Source: Eurosta solidaginis (taxonomy: Eukaryota; Arthropoda; Insecta; Diptera; Tephritidae). Taken from it: a stretch of 64,000 nucleotides of DNA. Below are positions 50,401 to 60,112 of the stretch, in pieces. The stretch's first letter is position 1; every line of letters starts with the position of its first letter. Under the pieces are notes generated by a model. It had not been told where the DNA came from and did no database searches. It saw only the letters and a program-made list of their open reading frames with translations. Both the position numbers and the translations under genes were made by a program. The stretch covers positions 60,856,779-60,920,778 of the forward strand of contig NC_090319.1 of NCBI RefSeq assembly GCF_040869045.1, read 5' to 3'.

Positions 50401-51506
50401 AAGGAATTATGTGTTCCGGAAAATTCTTAATAAAAAGACAGAGTATTCAAAAATTCAAGTTTTCAGAAATTTATCATATTCCACTTCGCTATCAGAGAAT
50501 TTATACACAATGAGGAGTTTTTGCTAGATTCCAACTTTTTTGCGTGTGAACACGTCTTGCACTTCACCACACACAATCCAATTTCAATGTTAACCTGCTA
50601 ACAGCAGAAAATTCTCTGTCAACAGTTTCAGCTGATGTTAATATTGTTTGATTTTCTCTTAAGATGATTTTTTTTGTGGGAATATAGGTATTTAGTAGGA
50701 TTAATTATATATAAATTTTATTATTTGTAGCAATATATTTGCATGTTTTATGTTGTAATATGAATTTGAATTTAATTAAAATAATTTAGAAATTTTAAAA
50801 AAGGTAAAAAAAGCTTAATTTCAATGGTAAAGGGAGGGTTGAAAATGGTCTTGCGGCGTTGCAAATACGTATATGCGGTCTAAGTAACTGATAAGACAAC
50901 GGGGAAAGTATAGTACGTTTGGCGCACTTGTTTGACACTTGTTTGAGGTTGCAGGTGTTTCAGGTTCGAGTCTCAATAAAGCATTTTTTTTTTGATGGAA
51001 AATCCCATTAAAATATCGAATTATGAATAGCAAAAGCCGAAAAGTCGATGTCATTTTGCTTATTATATTTGTTAATTACATTTATTAAGTGTGGATTTTT
51101 TCTGTAATTTGGAATAATATTTCAAGTATACAGTTTTATAGCCCTTTTAATTCTACCCTAACAAAGTTCAAATGTCAAGTTCATAGAATATTCCGCCGAT
51201 TTTTGGCAATTTTTTCCCTTTTTGACTATTGGCGTTTCAAATCTTTGATTACCTTATTCTGACCTTTTCAACTGACCATGTATAATTACAAATACATTGC
51301 TAGAGGTGCGCTTTTTCGGTCATTTCAGAGATTCGGTTCTTTGGTTCTTTTTGTTCATCTGTTCCTTTTTTTCAAGCAAATTTGTTCACTGCCCCTCAGA
51401 CCCACGGAAAAAGTCAACAAGTATAGAGGGTGGTGTGTATGCAGCAATGCTTTGTGTAGGTATATTTAAATGTGTTATGAATAAATAAGTTAATATATAT
51501 ACATAT
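50401..51506. other. Unassigned MULE interior, includes a tRNA-like block
   Basis: AT-rich. The only structured part I see is 50,901-50,993, treated separately. Small frames on both strands lack recognisable domains. Confidence 0.35.
50901..50993 (+). other. tRNA-like pol III promoter block (A box, B box, T-run)
   Basis: TAGTACGTTTGG at 50,911-50,922 resembles an A box. GGTTCGAGTCT at 50,963-50,973 is close to a B box. A ten-T run at 50,984-50,993 would stop pol III. I cannot fold a proper cloverleaf (the T stem pairs poorly), so this is a tRNA pseudogene or tRNA-derived SINE head at best. Confidence 0.35.
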
Positions 51507-51969
51507 TGTAACGAATTTGCTGCAAATCCTCTTATTTGCCCTTTTGCTAGGTTCGTATCGCTAAACTGTTGAATAAATAACTCCAATATTGAATAATGGA
51601 AAAATGGCCTTTATTAAAATACTTCACAATAACACTCAAACTGAGCAACGAATAGCTTAATAACCAAACTGATAGCTTAAATGAAACTGACTTTCAAAAT
51701 AATACTGCTATTGCTCGCTAGATATCGTCTTAGTCGTAACTGCTTAACAAATCAAATCAAACTGAATTCCAGCGCCTCTACATCTGCGGCCTTTTATACT
51801 CTCTGGTTTCCTCGTTCGCATCTTCTAGAATCTACTAGCATTGTCCATGAGCTCTCAAACTTCTCAGCTGTAACTACAATTGCACAATTTTATAGTTTTT
51901 CTCATTGCATACTTATAGGAGTATCTCAGATATATGCATGTGTTAGTGCATTGACTTTCCGCTGCTCAT

Positions 51970-53341
51970 ATTAGAGTTGGCAAATATCCGTGTACCTGTG
52001 ATTTTGTCACAGCTACTGAAATATCACAGTACACTTCAGCGACAGCTTACAAGGAATATTCATGACTGTGACTGTGACAGCATTTATTTCCCGTTACCAA
52101 TCACAGACTCAAACATAGTTCTCATAACAGGAACACATCGCGTCTATGCTATGAACCAATAAAATGAGCAAGTTACTTAATAGCTCCGACACATAAGCAG
52201 TTTTTCATATAGATGAGTTTAACACGTGGGTAGATTGTACGTATTTTTATGGAGAATGGAAGAATGAGCGAAACTGGCGCCATCTGCTATTGAATAGTAG
52301 CCAACTCCCCAATTTTGTTCCAAGCAAATCATAAGAAGAAGAATTTGACATTTGCTTTGGCTAAGGGTGTTGGCACACTTTACAAGTGAAATTATTTTTC
52401 CCACTGGTTGGTAAATTTTCTAAATTTTTTCACAATTAAAAACTGCAATATAACAATTGAATACAAAATATGTTAGCAAGTATTTTTTTTGTATAGGGAA
52501 AATATTTACAACAGTGCTTCGTGAAATTTTGTATGTGAATGGGCAAGGTCAAATAAACTTCAATTGCCAAGTGTGAATTTCCTTAATATTTACAAACGCA
52601 ACATCTTGGTTGATTGTGACAATGTTATTGAAATGCGTAAGCTTGTGTTAAACGCATCTATATGAAAAATTTCATTGTGCCGCGGCCTTAAGCAGCGACT
52701 GAATAACAGTAGATATCTCAAAAAATTACGCAGAGTTTGTTATTCGCAACACAATCCGCAGGGGAAAATATAAAACTGAGGTAATTCTATATGACAGCAT
52801 GACACTGCTAATACGCGTCCAAAAATATCGAGAGAGGTGTCAAAAGACGCGTACTGACCTCGACAACAATAATCCGAATGCCGAAAATAAGAATTTTAGC
52901 TCGTTCACAAAATATTAACGAAAACCCTGAAAATTACCCCAAAGTGCTCCGAAACCGGTTTGGAGACCAAACCTATATCCGCACAAAACACTTATGTCCA
53001 CAGTTTTTTTTTTTTTTGGGTATCGCAAAATCTTCAAAATTACAACAACCACATGAAAATTTTCAATTTCCTCGCAAATATCTCTTGACAGACCAAACAT
53101 TTTTATTTTCCGCCTTCGGATTATTGTTGTTGAGGTCAATGCGCATCTTTTGACACCTCTCTCGATATTTTTGGACGCATATTAGCAGTGTCATGCTGTC
53201 GTATAGAGTCACAAAAACTGATTCCTGTTTGCGTGGTATTTTTTTTTTCAGTCACAGTCACGGTTAAAAGCCGCTGTGACTGAGAAATCACAATCACAGA
53301 TAACATTGTTCCGCAAAAATCACGGGATCGGCCAACATTAG
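51970..53341. mobile_element. GTTGGC-type element T2 inserted in the LTR
   Basis: The element is 51,975-53,336, with GTTGGCAAATATCCG at the left and GATCGGCCAAC at the right. Both flanks carry ATTAG (51,970-51,974 and 53,337-53,341), a probable 5-bp target duplication. Shared segments with T1 include 52,219-52,404 (the inverse of 14,136-14,350). MITE M3 is nested at 52,781-53,212. No transposase found. Confidence 0.75.
52781..53212. mobile_element. Foldback MITE M3 nested in T2
   Basis: Inverted arms ATGACAGCATGACACTGC / GCAGTGTCATGCTGTC and TCGAGAGAGGTGTCAAAAGA / TTTTGACACCTCTCTCGA. Interior contains ACAACAACCACATGAAAAT as in M1 and M2. Confidence 0.75.
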
Positions 53342-53504
53342 CTCGTATACGTACATGGTACATATATGTAGACGCAGTTATTGTTTCGTTTATGTAGATA
53401 CATAATGATTGAATTACTGATGTGCATTCACGTCACTGCTTAGCATCGGCTTAGAGACGGCAGCACTTCTTAGTTTTGCTAATATTCGTAACACTGCCCT
53501 CCGC

Positions 53505-54140
53505 CTAAGTCTGATCGTCCCGATTAGACAAATCTCTCGATTTAACCGCTGCTAGCCTCTCCAAATGAACCACTTTCATTTTGGTTCGTGGTTTGCCAAT
53601 GGTTTGTATGCGGTACACTACATCGTTGATCCGTTTTACAACTTTGTATGGGCCTTCCCAGTTACACTGCAGTTTCGGGGACAAACCTTTTTTTCGTTGT
53701 GGGTTATATAGCAGCACCAAATCTCCTTCCTGAAACCCTTCCGAATTAATTGCTTTATCGTACCTCGCTTTCATCTTGTCACTCATAATCTTTGCTCGTT
53801 GCCTTACCAGATCGTGTATCTCTCTCAGCTCTTGTTCCAAGACACCATTGGATTTCTTGGCATTCCTCTCCGCATCGGCATCTATCCCATACTTCAAATC
53901 AGCTGGCAGTCGAAGGTCATTGCCAAAAATTACCTTTGCGGGAGTTTGGCCCGTTGTGTCATGTACTGCCGATCGGTAGGCCATCAAGAATAACGAAATG
54001 TGTGTATCCCAGTCCTTATGGTACTTGTCTACTACTTTCCTTAAATACTTCTCCAGTGTTCTATTGAAGCGTTTCACCATACCATCGGACTGAGGATGCA
54101 ATGCAGTTTCCGTGTTTTTCGAATGCCCAACTTCTTGCAC
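53505..54140 (-). pseudogene. pol: Gypsy A integrase C-terminal part
   Basis: 211 residues: TALHPQSDGMVKRFNRTLE, TPAKVIFGNDLRLPADL, GDLVLLYNPQRKKGLSP, NWEGPYKVVKRINDVVYRI, stop at 53,505. The residue before RFNRTLE at 54,072-54,074 is Lys. In element B it is Glu (ERFNRTLE), the expected third member of the DDE triad. The integrase of this copy is therefore inactive regardless of frame. A frame shift near 54,100 separates it from the upstream part. Confidence 0.88.
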
Positions 54141-55720
54141 ATTTCTTGGAACACAGCTAATTCAAAATTCCTGCCTTGGTCAGAATGTAACTCCATTGGT
54201 ACACCATACCTTGCAACCCATTCGTTTTTAACCACTTCTGCTACTGTTTCTGCTTCTTGGTTTGGGATTGGGTATACCTCTGGCCATTTACTGAAATAAT
54301 CCATAACCACCAGTACGTATTTGTTTCCGCGGTTGCTAGTAGGAAATGGACCTGCGACATCCATGGCGATCCTTTCAAATGGTGCACCTGAAATATACTG
54401 CTTCATCTGGCCATGACTTCGTGTTTTGGGCCCTTTGGCTCTGTTGCATACCTCGCAGTTGGCAATCCACTCGGTGACCGACTGACGGCAACCAACCCAA
54501 TAGAATCTCTGCTTAATTTTCTCGAGCGTCTTTGTGATTCCAAGATGACCTCCACTTGGACCATTATGCAGCTCGCTGAGCACGTCAGGAATCCTCTTTC
54601 TGGGAACAACTATCAGTTTCTTCTTGCATTGACCATCCTCACTCTCCCATACTCGATGAAGGCAACCGGATATCAATTCTAAACTATTCCACTGTGCCCA
54701 ATATGACTTCGCAACGGGACTCTCTGCTAACATCTCTTCTCTGCTTGGTTTTTCGTTTCGTTGGAGCCCTTGCATAACATGTGACAGATCTGTATCTTCT
54801 GGCTGACACTTTCTTAGTTGTTCCTTGTCCCATTCATCCGTACACGTTATAGTCATTAGCCGGACATTTATAATGTCTTCTTTAGCCTCGGCCTTTGAAC
54901 AGTGCTTGCATTCCAAACTACATGGTCTTCGTGACATTGCATCAGCATTTCCATGGGTACTACCTTTTCGATGCTCAATGGAAAAGTCATAGCTTTGTAG
55001 TCGCTCGACCCACCGTGCTAATTGTCGCTCCGTATTACGGAACTGCAGAAGCCATTTCAACGCTGCGTGGTCTGTCCTGACGCCGAATCGCTGGCCGTAG
55101 AGGTATTTGTGAAAATGTTTAATGCACTCTACCAATGCCAACAGCTCTCTCCGTGTAACGCAATAGTTCCTCTCTGGTTTTCCAATCGAACGGCTGTAAT
55201 ATGCAACTACCTTCTCCTGTCCATCGACCAGTTGTGATAAAACGCCTTCTATATCATATCCACTCGCATCTGTATCTAGAATAAATGTTGCTCCTGGAAT
55301 CGGATATGCCAACATTGGGGCAGTGCACAAACGCTCCTTCAATGTTTGGAAAGCCACTTCTTGCTCCTTCTTCCATTCAAAAGCTTTATTTTTTCTTGTA
55401 AGCTCATGGAGGCTATGGGCTACGCTGGAAAAATTTGGTACAAATCGGCGGTAATATGTGCACAGCCCAAGGAAACTTCTCAATTCATGTAGGTTCTGTG
55501 GTGTTGGCCAATCCTTTACAGTCTCTATCTTTTCGTTTGCAGTGCAGTTGTCCTCTGTCGTTACCTTGTGACCCAAATAATTTACTTCCTTTTTAAACAG
55601 CGCACACTTTTTGGGACTTAACTTCAAACCAGCGCCAGCTATTCTCTGGAAAACTTCCTCCAAGTTCTTAAGATGTTCATCAAAGTTCTTACTCAATACG
55701 ATGATGCCGTCCAGGTACAC
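54074..55720 (-). pseudogene. pol: Gypsy A RT thumb, RNase H and integrase N-terminal part
   Basis: 548 residues. It opens with [10 protein letters not shown]; the RT active site normally reads YLDD, so the second catalytic Asp is Gly here (55,706-55,708). RNase H follows (FILDTDASGYDIEGVLSQ, TRRELLALVECIKHF, RTDHAALKWLLQF). The integrase zinc domain has HNGPSGGHLGITKTL and CEVCNRAKG, and the catalytic core has MDVAGPFP and HSDQGRNF. It ends in nonsense after the GIRKTR block through a frameshift. Confidence 0.88.
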
Positions 55721-55932
55721 CGACCTTTCAGTACCTGGCCCATGAGTCTCTCAAAAGTAGCTGGTGCATTACAAAGTCCAAAAGGCATCACTGTAAATTG
55801 CCAAAGACCATCAGCGACACTGAAGGCTGTTTTCTCTTTATCTTCCTCCTTCACCTCAACTTGCCAGTAGCCGCTTTTCAAGTCCAGTGTGGAAAACCAT
55901 TTCGTACCAGATAGCGAGTCCAGTGTCGTCAA
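55693..55932 (-). pseudogene. pol: Gypsy A RT palm fragment
   Basis: 79 residues: [54 protein letters not shown]. The catalytic LDLKSGYW Asp is present. A frameshift with loss of about 10 residues near 55,720 separates it from the YLDG segment. Upstream the element is cut at about 55,932. Confidence 0.85.
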
Positions 55933-56119
55933 TTCAAGCTCGCTTGAAAAAAAAAAATACCTAGCTTGAAAAAAAACACTGAGAGATGGTTTTTACTGGA
56001 ATCCCGCCTTTTTGTGGACTTATCTGCTGTGGCTATGTAGTTCTTTTCCATCCATTTTAATATACCTGCAGTTTGATTGCTCATATATATTGTGGTATTT
56101 CCTCTGCTTTCAAGAAAGC

Positions 56120-56680
56120 TTAGCATTTTAGCATTATCACCTGCAAAGAAAAGTGTTCATCTTTTCCGTAAATCGAGGCAAGTTTTTCGCTTTGAACTTT
56201 CCGCCACAAAATCTGTCCGAAATGGAAAAAATATTCTTTATTAATTGCATTTGGAAAGAACGACTTCGTGACTGAAATGATTGCTTTTTCGAAGTCAGAA
56301 ATAATATAATCAGGGTTTAGGTGTATTTTATTCTCGCAAGCTAGCTTGCGGATTTCGTAAAAAACTTCCTCGTAACATTGTTTTTTTTTTTTCTTGCTAC
56401 TCATTAAGCAGTAAATGACATGAACCACATTTCCGTTTAAATGGGCATGTAGTATAGTAAATAGTTGTCTCAAAATTATAGGTACAACTTTGAATGTCCC
56501 ATGCACAAGCCATACCCTCGAATACCCCAGAACCTTTAAGTTTTCTATTGTGCTATAAATTAAAATTCGCTCATTACCAAACTCTTTATCCGAGAGTAAA
56601 AAACTTTCCTCTTCCACGAGTTGGAGGTATTCTGGAACGTTGATTTGTATGCTTGTTCTTACTCTTTCGATTTTTTCCAA
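56120..56680 (-). pseudogene. MULE-type transposase domain
   Basis: 186 residues: VPEYLQLVEEESFLLSDKEF, RVWLVHGTFKVVPIILRQLF, VHVIYCLMSSKKKKK, LNPDYIISDFEKAIISVTKS, and INKEYFFHFGQILWRKVQ. The DGTF-type block (here HGTF), the DFE block (SDFEKA) and the C/H...H region identify the Mutator-like DDE transposase fold. The first catalytic Asp of the usual D-G-T-F is His here. The C-terminal part is lost next to the gypsy insertion at 55,932. A frame change near 56,700 separates it from the FLYWCH finger. Confidence 0.8.
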
Positions 56681-56713
56681 GTTGCTCTGGGAATTCGGTA
56701 GGTATATCCTGTA

Positions 56714-57040
56714 TTATCTTTTACATCCAACTATAGATGCGTTTATTATTTGTGTTGGTTTGCTCTTGCTAGTTTTGGCTTGTTGCTTTAAATTAGCATT
56801 TGCTTTGTAAGTTTCAGCTTCATATGCCAATGGATCGTGGACGTGTGCTGAAGCAGGCTTTTTTACTATATGCACGTTTCCATCTAACATCGTCGTAACG
56901 CGACCGTTACATTTAAATTCATTTTTCTTCTCGCACTTCCAGTAAAACACATCCTTATACGTCTTTTCTGAATGATATACATATCCGTTCAGAACAAGCT
57001 TACTCTTGCCCTTATTAGATGTAACAATTTCGACACTCAT
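56714..57040 (-). pseudogene. FLYWCH zinc finger of the MULE transposase
   Basis: From a likely start MSVEIV at 57,040: LVLNGYVYHSEKTYKDVFYW, then KCEKKNEFKCNGRVTTM, then AHVHDP. This is the FLYWCH pattern (F/L-x-Y...W-x-C...C-x-G-R...H-x-H). It is the DNA-binding part that precedes MULE transposase in many insect elements and in domesticated host proteins. A stop after INASIVGCKR (56,714) and a frame change break it from the catalytic part, so it is a remnant. Confidence 0.85.
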
Positions 57041-57149
57041 GCTTTTGGGCGTTGCAACAAACAAAAATTTACAAGTATGATATGTATGAGAAGGAAACAA
57101 TTCCTTTCTCTTTCTAACACACTGCCGTTTGACACTTCGGTCAGTTTCA

Positions 57150-57309
57150 AATTTTTTTCGACATTTTCAACATTTTGTATTTTTTCGGCCTTTTTTATTT
57201 CGGCATTATAACATTTCGACATTTTGAGTTTAGGCAAAAAAAATTTCAACATATACAAAATTTTAAAATTCGAAATTTTTTTCGATATTCTTTTTTCGAC
57301 TTATCGTAC
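57150..57309 (-). repeat. Terminal array of the MULE candidate, right
   Basis: On the minus strand: GTACGATAAGTCGAAAA, ATATCGAAAAAAA, TTTCGAATTTT, ATGTTGAAATT, ATGTCGAAATG, ATGCCGAAATAAA, AGGCCGAAAA, ATGTTGAAAATGTCGAAAA. Same vocabulary as 50,272-50,400, inverted. It lies 110 bp upstream of the transposase start. Confidence 0.7.
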
Positions 57310-57444
57310 GGATCTCCGCAATATCAAATAATTCATAAAGACAATTCTACCTTCATTATAGTCGACTGTTTACTGTCCCACATTGTTTGTTGTGCTACAC
57401 TTTCTAACGTTAGGTACACAGTCCTATGCTAACTGAAGAAAATA

Positions 57445-58272
57445 ATATTGTAACGAATTTAGGGAAATTCCGCTTATTCCAAACCTTCTGCTAACGTTCG
57501 AATCGCTAAACTGTTGAATAAATAACTCCAATTTTCAGTAATGCAAAATGGTCTTTATTAGACTACTTTGTAAGTACTTTACGAGAACACTTATAGTTCA
57601 CATCCAATAGCGTGCTTAAATCAAAACTGATTAGTCATGCCTCAGCTTGTGCTGCTTTTATACTCTCGGTTTCCTCGTTCACCCATTTCTCCTAAGGTCT
57701 AGTAATTTCGTGAACTTCATGCTTGGTTACCAACCATATACAAGTATATTTGTAGTTTGTAGCTATACCCTGCAAAAATAGTTGGATCATGTGGCCCACT
57801 AGAGTACTTACCATTGTACTCCACTGTAATGCAGCAATGGACCAACTCATGTTTCTACACGAACATATTGTAAGCCGATCATTGCTCGTTTTTAACGATT
57901 GTAATCACTACACGATGTTTATTGGACTGTGGGTACTCCTTGGATTACTGTGATGTAATGCGGAGCTGGAGTATATGGTCCCGTCGTAGGACATCGCAAT
58001 GTTAATTGAACCATATTTTTTGTATGAATTGTGGTTAATTTTGGAGCACTCGGTTGGTCCATAGCGAGTACTCCATACATGCATGCATGGAGTACTCGCG
58101 ATTTTTGCAGGGTATGCGTGTGTATATGTGAGTACTACGTCGGCTGGTATCTCTCCGCTGCCTTGTATGCATGTGTGTAAATGATTGATCTGTTATGTAC
58201 ATACGAGTGGCTGCTTAGTATCGGCTTAGTGATGATAGTATCGCTTAGTGATGCTAATATTCGTCACAATAT
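57445..58272 (-). mobile_element. Solo LTR of the gypsy A/B family
   Basis: LTR 57,449-58,268, plus-strand ends TGTAACGAATTTAGGG and ATATTCGTCACA, flanked by ATAT on both sides (57,445-57,448 and 58,269-58,272). It shares CTAAACTGTTGAATAAATAA and GGTTTCCTCGTTC with LTRs A and B. A MITE (57,768-58,112) is inserted in it. No internal region remains, so it arose by LTR-LTR recombination. Confidence 0.85.
57766..58114. mobile_element. MITE K in the solo LTR
   Basis: Element 57,768-58,112 (345 bp), inverted ends CCCTGCAAAAAT and ATTTTTGCAGGG, flanked by TA (57,766-57,767 and 58,113-58,114). A TA target suggests the Tc1/mariner superfamily. A subterminal palindrome GAGTACTCCATACATGCATG and its inverse lie near the right end. 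Confidence 0.75.
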
Positions 58273-59187
58273 CAATACACCAATCTTCTACATTTAAAAA
58301 TATCCTATCTCAGCAAAATCTATAATAGATACAAAGCTTTACCTTACTCGCTATTCGTATAGGATTTAAATCGGTTAACTATATTATAGAAGAAACATGA
58401 AACTATTTGATCTTACCGATTTAAGACCTTAGCGAATTGCGAAAGTGATTTACATATTTCCTGTCAAAACTCGTATTTCCGGCGACTTTTTTAATGATTT
58501 CGCTAAGGTTGCACTTTTATCAGATATTCCGAAATAGGACCTTTTTAACGGAGCTGCCCATTGACGTCCTTTTTAACGGAAGAAATGTGCCTTTTTCTTA
58601 ATACATACTTTATTTGAAATTGAAATGTGTCTTTCTTTGTTAAAAAAAATCGTTCGCCGTTCTTGGCCGACCAAATATGCTTACATCTTTTATTGTCTTT
58701 AGTGAAATAGTTTGGATAAGTAGATATACAAAAAAAGCACTGAGTTATAGTTAAATATTTAGAAAATAGTTGGTGCCAAAGTTATAAATTAACTTGTGAT
58801 TATTTTACAAAAATTATTTCTTGTGCTTGGCTTTCACTTGGTCGAGATTTAATTTTAATATCAAATTTGCTATACCTTTGGTCAATTTAATTGTCCTGTG
58901 TAGCCAAAACAGTTGGCAAACGCATTTGACATTGTATGACAAGCCGTTTTCATGACATGGCCAACTCTGTGGTCAAATTTGACCTAGTGAAAACGAAGCA
59001 TGACTCTTTTAAAAAATTAGCAGTACTTCTGTCTTCGTAAAAATGTATGCCTCTTCCTAGGCAGACAAAGCCCTGTAGTAGCCGACATATTGCCTACAAA
59101 AATTAAGCCATAAAACTTTATGATACCTGATTTATCGTTTAGCTGAGAAGCAATTTGGCAAATGAGCACTTCAATTTTGTCTTACAG
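58273..59187 (+). other. Upstream flank or 5' UTR intron of the type II membrane protein
   Basis: About 0.9 kb without coding potential. It ends in CAATTTTGTCTTACAG (AG at 59,186-59,187), a good splice acceptor directly before the exon that holds the start codon. Confidence 0.4.
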
Positions 59188-59324
59188 ATCAATTCAATCA
59201 TCGTCAAAATGCGTAAGATACGACGACGGTTCGCATATAAAATTGCTGCACTATTATCCCTGCTGATGGTGGTTATGTTTCTCCTGCTAACTGGACCGAA
59301 AGAAATGGATCGGAATGAGAAAAT
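59188..59324 (+). CDS. First coding exon of a type II membrane protein (signal anchor)
   Basis: The exon follows an acceptor at 59,186-59,187. ATG is at 59,209-59,211 in the context CAAAATG, and the exon ends at the GTAAGT donor beginning 59,325, in phase 2. It encodes 38 residues: a basic head MRKIRRRFAYK, a 16-18 residue hydrophobic segment (IAALLSLLMVVMFLLL), then a charged stem TGPKEMDRNEK. Positive-inside charge and a short cytoplasmic tail predict a type II signal-anchor topology, as in Golgi glycosyltransferases; that class is only a guess. The following exons are not found in the window, so a long intron containing mobile elements may separate them. Confidence 0.65.
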
Positions 59325-59564
59325 GTAAGTTGACACCATATACGAGAAAATACAGTGTCGGCCAAAACATATTGAACCGTATGTAATGCCGAGTTTGTAC
59401 CATGAATTTTATTCAAACCTAATTAACGTTTCATGCTGATAATAAATGTTTTTGAGTCTTTTCTAATAAAACTGAATAGACTTTACAACTGCATACCTAA
59501 AATTAACATTTGATAAATTTTACTTAACGCAAAATATCGATCCTGAAGTCAGATTAAAATAGGT

Positions 59565-59846
59565 ATGGTCTCGCTATTATATTCGGTCCAAAATTATACC
59601 GGCCACGCTTTTCAGACTCATGAATTAGTTTATACTTTTTCCAAGGGTTTCGGTGTGCTGAGTTTGGATTCTGCATTAGCTTTTCTTTATAACTCTGATA
59701 CTGAAGACATATCGTTGCCCCCTTGTCAGAAGCATGGAAGTGAATTTTTTAAAGGGTTAACTGGGTTCACTACTCGTATTGAAGGTTCTACATTATATTT
59801 AGGCAATTCACAAGGTCTCCTATTTGCCTGTTATTCTATGCTTTAA
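59565..59846 (+). other. Unrecognised 93-residue frame
   Basis: An ATG-started frame with balanced composition (TFSKGFGVLSLDSALAFLY, GFTTRIEGSTLYLGNS) but no domain I know. It lies just downstream of the membrane-protein exon, within its presumed intron, and just before repeat R. It could be a mobile-element remnant. The case for a gene is weak. Confidence 0.2.
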
Positions 59847-59910
59847 TCAAATTTTTATATTGGAAACCATGGAAACAACTCAAATCTTGAACCTTTGAAC
59901 TTGAATACGA

Positions 59911-60055
59911 CCAAGGCGGATCCATACCAGGTGGTGACAAAGCGAATTCAACCAATTTGCCGTGCAGAAGAATTTCAAGTCAAAACAAAATTTTCATTGA
60001 TTTCGATTAACTGGCATATTGGAGTACAAGGCGTTGTATGGAAAATTATCAAGAA
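59911..60055 (+). repeat. Dispersed repeat R, copy 2
   Basis: Matches the reverse complement of 140-283 (GGTGACAAAGCGAATTCAAC, TTTTCATTGATTTCGATT, GGAGTACAAGGCGTTGTATG). Confidence 0.6.
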
Positions 60056-60112
60056 GAAGCAATCAGCTGTTGGGATAACAACACCTGGTACTGAATTCGC
60101 CTTGACACTCTT

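Larger units (their letters stand above)
51507..53493 (-). repeat. 3' LTR of gypsy A, with nested element T2
   Basis: On the plus strand it starts TGTAACGAATTTGCTG and ends ATTCGTAACA. Landmarks shared with the other LTRs are CTAAACTGTTGAATAAATAA, GGCCTTTATTA and CTTTTATACTCTCTGG. The LTR proper is about 625 bp; the rest is the 1.36-kb insertion at 51,975-53,336. Confidence 0.85.
51507..55932 (-). mobile_element. Gypsy-type LTR retrotransposon A, 5'-truncated, degenerate
   Basis: Minus strand: pol from about 55,932 to 53,505, polypurine tract GGCGGAGGGCAG, then the 3' LTR 53,493-51,507. Gag, protease and the front of RT are missing. The family is the same as element B at 61.5-64 kb and the solo LTR at 57.4 kb. 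Domain order (RT, RNase H, integrase) is Ty3/gypsy; the sequences resemble the 412/mdg1 group, tentatively. Several frame breaks and two catalytic substitutions mark it as dead. Confidence 0.9.
50272..57309 (-). mobile_element. Probable Mutator-like (MULE) transposon with FLYWCH transposase, interrupted
   Basis: Both ends carry degenerate arrays of ATGYCGAAAA-type words in inverted orientation. Both begin GTACGATA.GTCGAAAA (50,272 reading right; 57,309 reading left). The transposase remnant starts at 57,040, just inside the right array, as expected for a terminal repeat and its gene. A gypsy element (51,507-55,932) interrupts the interior. I see no 9-bp target duplication. The pairing of the two ends is an inference; the gene remnant is not. 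Confidence 0.5.

Noticed and set aside
50272..57309. A 9-bp target duplication for the MULE candidate
   Set aside because: The flanks (ACAGGTCTG left, GGATCTCCG right) do not match well enough to claim one.
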